From Chondrus crispus (taxonomy: Eukaryota > Rhodophyta > Florideophyceae > Gigartinales > Gigartinaceae), in assembly GCF_000350225.1 (NCBI RefSeq), contig NW_005178504.1, positions 350,971-414,970 of the forward strand: DNA of 64,000 nt, given 5' to 3'. Within the stretch, counting starts at the first letter, position 1. Each line of letters starts with the position of its first letter. Positions 10,502 to 20,944 of the stretch are shown here, in pieces. Below the pieces are notes generated by a model. That model was not told the origin of the DNA. It did not search any database and worked only from the letters and a program-made list of their open reading frames with translations. The translations under genes and the position numbers were made by a program.

Positions 10502-12244
10502 TATATCGCACAGGGCGGCACTAATGCGTAGGGTCCACTGCACCCTTCGCTGGGGGCACGTATTCCGCCTGAAGGTTCCCGTAAGTCGGACCATGTACCG
10601 AGCGTGGAGCTGGACTTGCCGGACACCGCCGCGGCGTGGACCGGTCTGTGAGCTTGGATGGACATGGTAGAAAGCTTGCCTACAGGCAAAGTGAAGCGAG
10701 CCTGTCTCAACCCAGGCGGTGCCGTTCGCCCGGTAGAGACGGCGTGGGTCGCCCAGAGACCATGACAGAGGGACGGCCGAGGATTGATTGCTGACACAGA
10801 CCTGGTGGCGGAATTTCGCAGCATTCAAACGCAAAGGCAAGACGGCCTCGACGAAGACGAACGGGTTTGCAGGCAGGCGGACAGCAGGTGGCAAGGTAGG
10901 TGCGATCTGTAGACGTGAATTTGAAAAAATAATTATCTTAAATCATTTTCCTCATGTTTCTGTCAAAATGTTCTGTAAGGCCGTATTCTGAAACACAGAT
11001 GCGGACCTTGCCCTCCTTCACCACGCACCTGGTACCCTTCGAAGGGTACCAGACATACTTTCTTTCCAACCTTGCTCCCCATCGCTCGCCGCGATGGCAC
11101 CGCCGCCGCCCGTCCTGCACATCAAGTGCCCTCCCACCGTGCTTCTAGAGACATGCGATGCCATTACTTGCCTCTGCAGCGTTGCACGCGCGTTCACGCC
11201 CTCGTTCGCCGCGCCGTACATCGAGATTCGTGTCCCGCTTGAGCCGACCGTACAACGTGCAATGCTCCAGAAAACCGTTGCACAACAAGCGTGCAGTCTG
11301 AGAAGAGGGGCGTAGTGGGGCTACAAGCGTGTAGTATAACGAGAATCAAAAATTTGTGATGGACTGCGAGAGTCGCATTCGGGTGAATACGTCCCAATAA
11401 TGGCCCTGGGCACCAGAGTCTGTGACCCAGAGCCATACAAATTTGGTCCCAATTACCAGGGCTCATGGCTCCGTAAAATCCTGGTTGACAATTGATTTTT
11501 CTGATATTCGCCTCAAACGGCACTCCCATTGGTCCCGGTGGTGGACCTTGTTGGATCCTGCAAGCAAGGCCTCAATGATGGAATATTTCCATCCACCCTC
11601 GATCGGAGCTGTAATGCGATCCGGCATCTTTGAAAAGGTTGATGAATGTTTCTGAAGTTTCAAAGGTTCCCAAAGTGCTGCCGAAAGTTTGAGCAACTTT
11701 TTCTGCGAAACTCAGAAACATTCGTAAGCAATTTGTGAACAGCTCGATTAGCTGTAATTCCAACTGAGCCACTTTTCCACAAAACCGAAAAGAATCGGCA
11801 AACCATTGCCAAAACGTTTGCGGAAATTTTAGGCGAAACTATAAACGTCCGTGCTAGTTTTGGAAAGACGTGGTCACAAGCATAACTGGACTTACAGTGA
11901 CAGGTATTTCCCGTAGCGATTCCATCATGCTTCGTCCATTGTTGGCAGTGGCGCACCAATGATATTTAAACGAATAGAAATGCGCTACAACACGGCATAC
12001 CAGGCGAGCTGAGTCATGGACGCAACACCAGGGGCAAAAATGAGACGGGGCCAGGGCCAGAACGTCTCGGAGCGGATGACCGCGCAGGACCTATTCTCCT
12101 GATCGCGACTCTGCGAGTTAGGAACGGCCCTGAATTGGAAATTGGACATGGTTGCGAGTACAGTTATAATGTCTCCCGCTTTTTTTAGCGTAAATCAATA
12201 CTCCAAATCACCCTCGCACTCCAAATTACTCTCCCAGGGAAAGG
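10502..12244. other. Unassigned intergenic sequence
   Basis: No protein family was recognised on either strand. Short open frames exist but lack domain-like composition. A 10-bp inverted repeat, GGTACCCTTCGAAGGGTACC, lies at about 11031-11050. The right part (from about 11400) is AT-richer and has no open frame of note. Confidence 0.3.
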
Positions 12245-12676
12245 TACATAGAAGCCCAAGTTTATGGTAAACTTGAATTTTATGGTCTCGTTTGCCTTTT
12301 TTCTTTTCACACGTGTGCACCTGTGCGACCTGTGCACGTGTATCAATATCCTCTCAACTTTGAGACTCGCGGCCCTGCCTTGAGCCGGTCGGTAACGCTT
12401 GCTCTAATCAACACACCTTTTCTCGCACGCGACTGACGCATCTGATGGCAGGGTGCCACGTGGGTCATTGGGTCACAATATCTTCTGCGTGCCGGGAGGG
12501 AACGAGGTGGCGCCTCTGTCGCTTCTGTCCGAATACTTGACGCTGCTGTGATTGTTTCTCAGTCGTCCCTCTGCGTGGAGGACAAGCCTTTGCCATGGAA
12601 CACTTATTACACGTCAAGTCTGCTTGCATCCCTCTAGAGTTGTTTACTGAGTGTTGAAAGGGAAGCAGGTCGATAC
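12245..12676. repeat. Dispersed repeat, short copy (recurs at 44855-45435)
   Basis: The 432-bp block begins tacatagaag and is matched nearly base for base by 44855-45435, except that two internal blocks (about 33 and 128 bp) are missing here. Both copies keep a hairpin, CAAGTTTA-TGG-TAAACTTG (12257-12275), and an ACACGTGTGCAC...GTGCACGTGT inverted repeat near 12310-12340. There is no coding signal. The block ends in GTCGATAC (12669-12676) and continues here into TTCATACTG, whereas the second copy is cut at the same point by the hAT element. Confidence 0.75.
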
Positions 12677-12824
12677 TTCATACTGACGCATACATGGACT
12701 GCAACATCCATCAAGAAAGCGCATTCATAACGAAACAAAAAACCCTCCCCACTACAGTACCACCTCGCACAGTTGCAACGCAGTACTAATGTCTCGGGCA
12801 CCAAGCGTCCATCGCTTTCCGAAT

Positions 12825-15800
12825 TTACACCACTAGCCTCATGATAGCAACTAGATGACCCACCCTTGCTACTGCGACCCCGTGATCATGGTCTATCTGC
12901 AAGTCTCTTGGATTGTCCAACTGTGCCAAGACAGCCTCAGACCCATCCTCTCGCCTTTGAATAATTCCTCCCTCCCTTGAAAATATTTGTGATCTTCGTC
13001 CGGCGTGAGAAGCAGTACCCAAGTCTGGCGTCGTCAGGAACCGACTCTTGATATCTCCCAAATCCTCTACCCTCCCGATGTAAAGTGTGATCCCTCTCTC
13101 CACGTCCCACACTCGCAATCTCTTGTCCTCCGATCCAGATACCACACGTCTTCCGTCCCCACTCATCGCAACGCTTCTCACCCAATGCGTGTGTCCAACT
13201 AACGCGTCCCCGACTTGTGCTCCCGTCTCCACGTCCCACACCCGCACGCTCTTGTCAAACGATGTAGATGCCACACGTCTTCCGTCCTCACTCATCGCAA
13301 CGGTACACACATCCTCCGTGTGTCCAACTAACGCCTCCCCGACTTGTGCTCTTGTCTCCACGTCCCACACCCGCACCCTCTTGTCAGCCGATCCAGATAC
13401 CACACGTCTTCCATCCCCACTCATCACAACGCAATACACAATACCCGTGTGTCCTACTAACGCATCCCTGACTTGTGCACTCCTCTCCACGTCCCACACT
13501 CGCACGCTCGTGTCAAACGATCCAGATGCCACACGTCTTCCGTCCCCACTCATCGCAACGCTACGCACCCAATCCGTGTGTCCAACTAACGCCTCCCCGA
13601 CTTGTGCTCCCGTCTCCACGCCCCACACTCGCACGCTCTCGTCATACGATCCAGATACCACACGTTTTCCGTCCCCACTCATCGCAACGCTACGCACTAC
13701 ATCCGTGTATCCGACTAACGCCTCCCCGACTTGTGCTCCTGTCTCCACGTCCCACACCCGCACGCTAGCGTCCTCAGATCCAGACACCACACGTCTTCCG
13801 TCCCCACTCATCGCAACGCAACGCACCTCCGACCTATGACCGTGGAAACTTCTCAATACTTTCTTCTCCGACGTACTCCACAGCCTTAACGTCCCGTCTT
13901 CATATCCCACAGCAACATACCCCTTCCTCTCACAGAAAGTTGCGCACGTAGCTTTCGTCATGCTCCGTTTTTGTCCAGTCACTTCGGAGGTTACACTTCT
14001 TGCTTCAACGTCCCCTGGGCTCTGGCTCTCCGTTTCGAGCTCGCCTTCTAATCGAACCATCTTCGTCTCCTTCTCAGCACATTGCGTGAAAACTGTTACT
14101 TCTGCCCCGGACCCGTTCAGCTGACATCCATACACCTCACCACTGGAATCCATGCCCACTTGAATTTCTCTGGAACCGAAATATGGCAGAACAATCTGCT
14201 CCACCAACCTTCCATCGGCTCGCGCTACACACTCACCCACAGGTCGCACCCACGGCCGTGGTGCGTATGTCTCGATTTCCTCGAGTATCCTTTGCACACT
14301 ACCTAATTCTGGTGCCCTGTGCTTGATTCTTCCGTACAGTTGAAAGTAAATCCCTGCACTGCCTTCACCACAAAAAGGTACACTCAGTCGTGCAGCTCTC
14401 ATCATCAATTCCATCGCAGACACCGAATCTTCTTCTCCGGTATCCCTTAAAAGGCTCTCGCTTCCTCCCGTGTTCCTCAAGAAGATATTTAGATCCTTTA
14501 CAGCTTCCTCGTATTGCCACACACTTCCTCTCTGTATCACTGCCTTCACCCATCGCGCTTTCAAAAATAGATTCTTCAGCTCCTCCAAACACCCGCCCTG
14601 TTTCAGAACGCGATATATGCTCTCGAAAACATACTTCTCTCTTGCATCCTTGCTCTCTCTGCCCTCGCTCTCAGTTATAGCAAGCAGTCCTCCTCCCTGC
14701 TTGCATACATCTGCCAACTTCTTATACCAGACCGTTACACTTTCTTCCTTCTGCGCCTCCTGCACCGCAAAATCGTGCGTCAGATCATGCATCCGTACCC
14801 ACCCACCATCATTGTCGTAATGAAGGTCTACTAATCCAACCCTATCCATCTGCTTCGCACATTTGTCCGCCAATTTGTAGTCCATCTCCCACAACTCTCT
14901 TACCAACGACAAAGGCATCCGGTCTTGTTTCTTCATAATACACAAACTCCGATGTATCTTTCGAAACGAAAACTGACGTAACCTCTCCGCATCGCACCCC
15001 ATGCCGGACTCCAAAATATCTAGTGCCGCATGTAATGTCGCGTCTAACGACGAATACCCATCCTCTGGACTCTCACTACGAAGCGCGTTGCGGCTCTTCA
15101 TCTTCAGGTATGCCTCCCACGCTTGTGACTTTTCTCCCTCCCATCTATCTCTCATGCACCTGACACCCGTCCCGGCTACGTTCAGAGCAAGCGGCAAACC
15201 AGCTCACGATTTCAATATTTCGCTCACGGCCTCTTTGCATCTCGGATCATTCGCTTCCTCCGGGTTCGCCCCGCTCGCAAGCATGAGCATGTGAACTGAA
15301 TCGCTCCCTTCCTTTTCCCTCGGCTCGAAAGTCACTCGCTTACCGACCTGTTTCAGCTCGGAGTCCCTCGTGGAATACAGAAGTCTGCTCCTCTCTCGGA
15401 TGTCTCCTGCTGTGTCAGCGAGAATGGACAACTTCTGAAGAATACACGCATCTATACCATTCACGGCCCACACATCATCAATAATGAACAGGCATACACG
15501 TGTGTTGAACCATGCTCGCATCTCGGTCAGTACCCTGCTCAACTCGCTTTGCTCTCGCATTTTCGCAGCCGCCTGGTTGCCACCAGACGCCTCTACGGTT
15601 ATACACAGTTGCTCAATCAGCCGCCCTACGTTGGCATCTTTCCCCAAAGACATCAAGTACACTCCGCCTGAAAACTGAGCATTGATGTCATCGTCGTGCG
15701 CAATCGCTCGAAGAGCGCAGGTCTTCCCGACTCCGCCCTTCCCCGTTGCCGTCGCTCCTATAGTTTTCCTATCGGTACTTAGCACGGCCTCCTTTAGCCG

Positions 15801-16653
15801 CGCCTCACACGTATTCGGTGATCCATTGATCCCCCGAGAATTCAGTTGCAAATATATTTCTTGGGGATTGTGCTCCGCGAGTATGCAGGGCGTGAACTCA
15901 TCAAGCATACATCGTGCGGTGGACGTGATGGCAGCGTGGGCTTCAACTTGGCCACTTGCATTCACAACTTCTCCCACTTCATCACTGGAGGCCTCCTCAC
16001 TTTTCTTTTTCACCCACAGAAATACTCGCTCCACAAGATGTGTCCTTGCAAGATGGCCGAATTCATCTTCCAGCAGGTTTTGTTGCCCTTTCTTCATTTT
16101 CAATCCCAGTGATACCTGCCAGCTCTTGTAGCTCCCCCTTCACCGTATCTGTGCTCGCTTCGTGCTGTCGTTCCTCGCTAAAAAACTTCTCAACTTCAAA
16201 AATATTCTTTCCTTCATCATCCGAGTACCGATTGGGATCCAGCTCTCTGCATTCACGAATACTTAGTCTGTAAAACACCGGAATCAATGTCGGTGGCCGC
16301 ATCTCACTCCCTATCGCCTCTCTCCGTCGGCGAAGGAAGCAACGCAGTTCCCTCATCGTCCACTTTCGAGCCGCAAACTCGGGAGAAAGTATGAAAACAC
16401 CGACCTTAGCAGACTCCATAGCCATCGTCATTTCATCCCCTCCGCAGTCCCCGGGCTCCATCGAGGTTTTGTCGAGGAAGCAATTTAAACCATGAGCTTG
16501 CAATTTCTCGGCAAGGGGACGTGCGATGAGTAGCTTGTCCGGGCCAGCATGGCTTATGAACACATCGGGAGACCGTATCTTTCGCCGTTTTCTACTTGGT
16601 CCCGTCTCTTGCCGCAAGCTTTCCGGCATTTTTTTGTGAATAGCTAAAGACAA
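12825..16653 (-). pseudogene. TIR-NB-ARC-WD40 NLR gene, broken copy
   Basis: This is the inverted paralogue of the intact gene at 59657-63922. Order on the minus strand: TIR domain (16653 to about 16150, with DVFISHAGPDK, FLDKTSMEPGD and ARKWTMREL), then NB-ARC with P-loop GKGGVGKT and LFIIDDVW, GLPLAL, a helical linker containing HDLTHDFAV, and a WD40 part of one degenerate plus six 43-residue units (13826 down to 13053). Two disabling changes are visible. An indel near 16075-16100 shifts the frame after the TIR. A TGA near 15199 replaces the Cys of the CGGLPL motif. The region between TIR and NB-ARC also differs in sequence and is shorter than in the intact copy. The fragments could still be expressed separately as a TIR-only protein and an NB-ARC piece; pseudogene is the simpler reading. 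NLRs of this layout are intracellular immune or incompatibility sensors. Confidence 0.9.
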
Positions 16654-17332
16654 GTTGGTGAGGTGTGGAGTGTGTTAGGAGTGTGTTATGCGTGAGAACG
16701 GCAGCGGCTGTTAGAAAAACAGGGACGCGAAGGTTGAAGGCCGCGTTCAGCGCACGGCACTCTTGTCGTTGTCGACGAAAGCGGAAACAGTGGCGACGGT
16801 CGTGTGCGTGCGTGTGGGTAGGGTGAGCTGATGTGCTTTGGCTTGTTCTTTCGTGAATGAATGTTCGTGTGATTCCAGCGAGGAAAGACGCACTAATCGT
16901 AAAGCATGAAAAGAATCATGAAACGTTGATTTACGTACTGTTGTTCTTCGGTCGAAGGGGGTTGGTGGTGTTTTCTGGGAAAGTGGGGTGTTGAGTCTCG
17001 CCGTAGAGTCCGGTGTGTCCGATCTGTCGACACTCGGCCACCTTCCACGCTTTGATTTCCTCCCCATCCCTTCTACTGTAGAAGCATCCACGCATCCGGC
17101 CCGGATTTCCCAGACCGTCTGCGCGCGTTTCCCTAAAATTCATATAAAATCTCCCACTACAGTATAAAATCTGACACTGCTGTAAATTGTAATTTTGCAG
17201 TAAAATTCCCTCACAACTGTGTTGACGTCACACCAAACCAACAATTGGAGGAAAGCATAACGTTTACAGTGTAAACGTGTAAACTTTACACAGCCATGTT
17301 GAGCGCAATCTCTTGTTTGTAATTTGGATGTA
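16654..17332 (-). other. NLR upstream flank with a 114-codon ORF
   Basis: This is the 5' flank of the broken NLR, duplicated at 58954-59656. It contains a minus-strand ORF (17091-16747; 115 codons including the stop) whose counterpart at 59199-59540 differs at only a few residues near the start. The predicted peptide is rich in Ser, Thr and His and matches no family I know. It could be a 5' leader, an upstream ORF or chance. The flank also has an ACAGTGTAAACGTGTAAACTTTACA partial palindrome near 17267-17291. Confidence 0.4.
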
Positions 17333-17471
17333 CAGTGGTGCCTCGTTAATGAATCCGCTCTGTGTGCGCCAATGAGGTGGATTCATTACTGGAACGGATT
17401 CATTAGCGGTCACACCAAGCCGCTGTTTTGGAAAGGAAAAAAGCCGAAGAGGAAGCAAATTTATCAATGGA

Positions 17472-17660
17472 AAGGTCTTACAAGGCACTTTGTTCGAACG
17501 TGGAATGGATGCGGAATAATGTGGAGAAGGCCAAGTAGAGGGGTGCTAGTGAAATCATTCAAGGAAATCTGGTCGATGTCTTGCGAGTCGCGACGGCGGA
17601 AAGAAACGCTGCTGCTCCGCAACAGAAGCAGAAAAGTATCATCGATTTTTTTAAAAAGCA
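17472..17660 (+). pseudogene. C-terminal end of a pogo/Tigger-like transposase
   Basis: The frame starting at the ATG near 17477 reads MERSYKALCSNVEWMRNNVE, meets a TAG at 17536-17538, then continues with LVDVLRVATAERNAAAP and ends QQKQKSIIDFFKKQ followed by two stops. The QKSIIDFF ending is a PCNA-interaction-box-like tail, a known feature of pogo/Tigger transposases. The DNA-binding and catalytic parts are absent, so this piece is an internal-deletion remnant lying just inside the left terminal repeat. A MITE-like ancestry for the outer element follows from this. Confidence 0.6.
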
Positions 17661-18439
17661 GTAATAAATCAACTCTCCTCAACATACAAGCATTTGATGT
17701 GAATAGAATGTGGTCAGTTCACCTTGTTGTGGTAAAAGGGAGTGCCCCCTGGCCAGGAGACAGGTGGAGAGGGATGTGCACAGTATATGTAGTAGCGATT
17801 CCAACACTCGTTATTGAAGCATATCGTTATCATACCTCTTATCATACGGTTTGTCATAAAAGGGTGTGTCAAGCCCCGACCCGGATTCATTAGGTCTCAA
17901 ACGCAGATCCTCGCTGCGTGCAGCAAGATTTACTTCACATGCAGAACAAAGGTAAAATATGTATGCACTTGGTCTTTACGAAGTTTCTTGATAATCATTG
18001 GCCATCCTCAGTCTTTTCGAAAATTTCGTTATGATAAACTAGAACATGGGCAACTGTAAACTGATATCACTATTGTTCCGTTCCACAACCATTCGGCTCT
18101 TCCAAAAATCTTCCGCAAGAGACGCACCCGAAATCCGCCACCTCCCTCTCCCATCCGCCCGCGTGAGAGACAACAGCTCATGTCAGCTGTTGTCTGTGTG
18201 AACACACCCCCTATTTCCAGGTGCACCACACAGTGCCACCCTTCTCACTCTCCCCCCCGCCACTTCGCCGCCCACTTCCGCCCAACTCCCGCCGCTCCTC
18301 ATGCGCACTACACCCATCCATCTGACCCGCCAGCATTTGCCCCTTTCCCGTCCGTCCCGGCCCTCACTCACCCTTCCAGTACTCTCCCTGCCCAGTTCCT
18401 CCCCCACATGCCTCCCCGACTCCCGGGTCCAGCCGGCAA

Positions 18440-18760
18440 GTGCTGCAGAGCACCTTCGACGCGATCGTGCGGGAGCACATATCCGATTTCGGCCAGACCC
18501 CTGCGGAGGCGGTGTCCGACGCGCGCGCCCAGCTGACCGCCGCGGGCCTCACGGACCAGTCCAACCTCTCGGACCCGACGTCGTCCGGCCCGGCGGACGT
18601 ACAACAGCGCGCCGCGGAGCTCTTGGCTGCGCTGCGGGCAGACCTGGCCCTCCCGTGCGACGCAGTCACCGCGGAGCGCATCGCACGCCCCCTGCAGGCG
18701 GCGGAGGCGGCGCTAAGCAGGGCGGCGCCCTGGGCGGCGCACACAAAAGCCGGTGCACGC
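18440..18760 (+). pseudogene. Captured host-gene fragment, ARMC6-like N-terminus
   Basis: A markedly GC-rich island inside the composite element has a coding frame without its own ATG, beginning LQSTFDAIVREHISDFGQTP and followed by AEAVSDARAQLTAAGL. This spacing (TFDA-VRE-I--F---P-EAV--A--Q---G) is the pattern of the N-terminus of armadillo-repeat protein ARMC6. Coding character fades after about 18740, before any armadillo repeat, so only the first ~100 residues were captured. An upstream pyrimidine-rich stretch (18200-18420) could be the matching promoter or leader of the donor gene. Transduplication of a host exon by the transposon is the likely origin. The family call rests on a short segment and should be treated as probable, not certain. 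Confidence 0.5.
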
Positions 18761-19054
18761 GAGGGCAGCAAGGGAGCCGAGAAGGCGGAGGTGGAAGAAG
18801 ACGACGCGGGCGTAGCGCGGCTGCAGGATCTGCAGGACCAAGGCGACGGCGGCCGCGAAGTGCACGGCCAAGGGGCAGGCCTGGAGAGTTGTGCTACCCG
18901 GACGACGAAAGAGGGGATTGTGTTTTCGCGTGTGGACATTCAGGCGTGCTGGGATCATGGTTACGGCGTTTACGCACTACGTTTATGAAAGAGAGCAAAG
19001 GGAAAGTTGCACGCACAATCAGTGAAGCGTCCGAGACACGCACGAGATGTAGTT

Positions 19055-20425
19055 TTAGTCGGACTCATCTGTGTGGTTGATGGATCTGAATTGCATCTCC
19101 ACTCGGCGACGACGCTTTTCGCGATAACGCCTTTGCACCTGGCGCCGTTTTTGAATTTGAGATGTTGCTATATGATAGCGGCGGTTCTTCATCGTCCTCA
19201 AAATTTTGGAGTCCTCAGCGCGTAGAGGATTCTTGTGTAAATGAAAGTTTGCCAGTCCCACACATAAACGAAAAATACTGTCATAACCCGCCTCACTCCA
19301 TTTCCACTTCGCTGCCATGACATTCCAAAGACCACAAAGCCTTCCAAAAAAGTTCTCCACTATAATTCTATCGCTTGAAATGTGCCTGTTATTAGAAACC
19401 TCGGCTTGCGTAAGTGTTCCATTGATCGGTTTTTTGGTCGGATGGATCACACGACAGAACTCCTTAGCCCCATAGTATCCTTTATCGCACAGTACAGCCC
19501 AATAGTTTGGGAACTCATTCGACAAGGGCCCATCATCCTCTATGTCATTTTCACCTTCCCCTTCACCTTTGCGAAGTTGTTTCGAGTGAAAGGGTAGCAT
19601 GGCCTCGAATATTTTTAAGTCTGACACTGACCCAGGCTCGTGAGCGCTGCAACCTAAAGCAAGGCCATTTGGCAATACCGAGACCTCAGTCTTGTAGCCA
19701 TACAATTTATGTTTCCCGCTATAGTACAGCTTGCCTTCCTCCACGCTGCAACTCGGGCGGAAACTTTGCTGGAATGTCACATCAGTGGCATAACGCGCAA
19801 CAGGGTAGTTTTTAAACCCGACTTTCTTGCTCTCCATGACGGCCATTTTCCATTTCTTACCTTGATATTCCACATAGTGATGGAAGACCGGATAAGAGAT
19901 TATGTCTATAAATTTCATAATCATTCGCTCAAACGTAGGACCTTTCAAACTGAACATCTTGGCCAAGAAGTCCCATTGGCCTCCATGTTTTAATACAGAG
20001 AGTGTCATAAACAGGACATCACGTGGAGTATGGGAGCATTTGCGTCCACGCCCTGCATTGTACCTCTCTTTGATGGCCTTTTCCAGGCTGCACCAAGTGG
20101 AATGGAATTCTGTCGGACTGAAGTTGGTCATCTGTATGACGGCGGCAGCGCCCCCCTTTTCGTAGAACTGATCATAAATGGGGGACTCACTTTCCACCTC
20201 ATCGTCCGTATCGACGGCGTCAGAGTCTGACGCATACTCCTCCAGGTCTGCACGGCGCTCCACGGCGGCATCGGAGAGCAGGAGTAGAGCTCTTGCAGCC
20301 TGCGTGGGGGTCACAGATGCCATATTATGGCGCTTGTGAAAAGGTGTGGGGTCAAGGAGGGAGAGGGAGTGGATTGGTGTGGTTTTAGTGCGGTGGGGTG
20401 CTGTGCGGGCGCGCGATGTTGACAT
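19055..20425 (-). CDS. DDE_4 (PIF/Harbinger-type) transposase
   Basis: The ORF has 456 codons. A likelier start is the second ATG at about 20323 (MASVTPTQ). After an acidic N-terminal region comes a helix-turn-helix-like block (FSPTEFHSTWCSLEKAI ... HTPRDVLFMTLSVLKHGG), then an RNase-H-fold catalytic core with the three acidic residues in ATDVTFQ (Asp about residue 215), LCDKGYYG (about 313) and VENFFGRL (Glu about 357). That is the DDE_4 pattern of Harbinger and ISL2EU-like transposases, which cut and paste DNA. A basic C-terminal tail (QKRRQVQRRYREKRRRR) could be a nuclear signal. The ORF is uninterrupted and ends in TAA, so this is one of the few intact transposase genes in the window. Its own terminal repeats inside the larger pogo-ended element were not found. 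Confidence 0.8.
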   Translation of the reverse strand: MSTSRARTAPHRTKTTPIHSLSLLDPTPFHKRHNMASVTPTQAARALLLLSDAAVERRADLEEYASDSDAVDTDDEVESESPIYDQFYEKGGAAAVIQMTNFSPTEFHSTWCSLEKAIKERYNAGRGRKCSHTPRDVLFMTLSVLKHGGQWDFLAKMFSLKGPTFERMIMKFIDIISYPVFHHYVEYQGKKWKMAVMESKKVGFKNYPVARYATDVTFQQSFRPSCSVEEGKLYYSGKHKLYGYKTEVSVLPNGLALGCSAHEPGSVSDLKIFEAMLPFHSKQLRKGEGEGENDIEDDGPLSNEFPNYWAVLCDKGYYGAKEFCRVIHPTKKPINGTLTQAEVSNNRHISSDRIIVENFFGRLCGLWNVMAAKWKWSEAGYDSIFRLCVGLANFHLHKNPLRAEDSKILRTMKNRRYHIATSQIQKRRQVQRRYREKRRRRVEMQFRSINHTDESD

Positions 20426-20944
20426 GTTTCCGAAAGACCAGAGCCTATTGTAAAAGACCGCCCTTTTTTGAACTGGACCGATAATTTTCGTAAATCATTA
20501 CAGCTCAGGTTATGACAAAGTCGATCGAAAACAGATCTAGTGGACCTGACAATACCACGTATTCATACAAATATTTCGAAAGTACTGATATACTGGATCA
20601 GTTCCAATTGCGCAGTACTTTTACTGTAGGAATCAATGTGATTTCGTGTGCGGCAGGTGTTTGCACGAAAGGTCTATTACTGGAACGGAATCATTAAAGT
20701 CGGATTCATTAACGAGGAACCCCTTGTAATTTAGCAAAAGTCAACAGTCCAATGAAATGGCTCTATGACCTCCACCATCGCTCGATTGTTGGCTGATGAT
20801 GATTTAGGGTACGTACCATTGTAGAATTAATGATTAATCACTATTCTACCGACGACGGCGCAGCGGAGCGGCGCGCACCAGAGTTTGCTCTAGTTGACAT
20901 AAAGTGGGGTGACCGGGTCACTGTAGACGCGACGAGACACCACA

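Larger units (their letters stand above)
17333..20726. mobile_element. 3.4-kb composite element with pogo-type ends
   Basis: The left end reads CAGTGGTGCCTCGTTAATGA. The right end, reverse complemented, reads CAAGGGGTTCCTCGTTAATGA; both continue with ATCCG. Each end is flanked by TA (17331-17332 and 20727-20728). The right arm of the inverted duplication has the uninterrupted site with one TA (58953-58954), which fixes the insertion boundaries. TA duplications and this kind of end are typical of pogo/Tc1-mariner elements. The inside is mixed: a pogo transposase tail at the left, a GC-rich host-gene-like fragment, and a DDE_4 (Harbinger-type) transposase on the opposite strand. Nested insertion or fusion of elements must have occurred. 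Confidence 0.85.

Noticed and set aside
18364-18939. Minus-strand ORF of 191 codons opposite the ARMC6-like fragment
   Set aside because: Its Ser/Arg/Ala-rich composition is what a GC-rich antisense frame gives; the plus-strand frame has the family-like motif.
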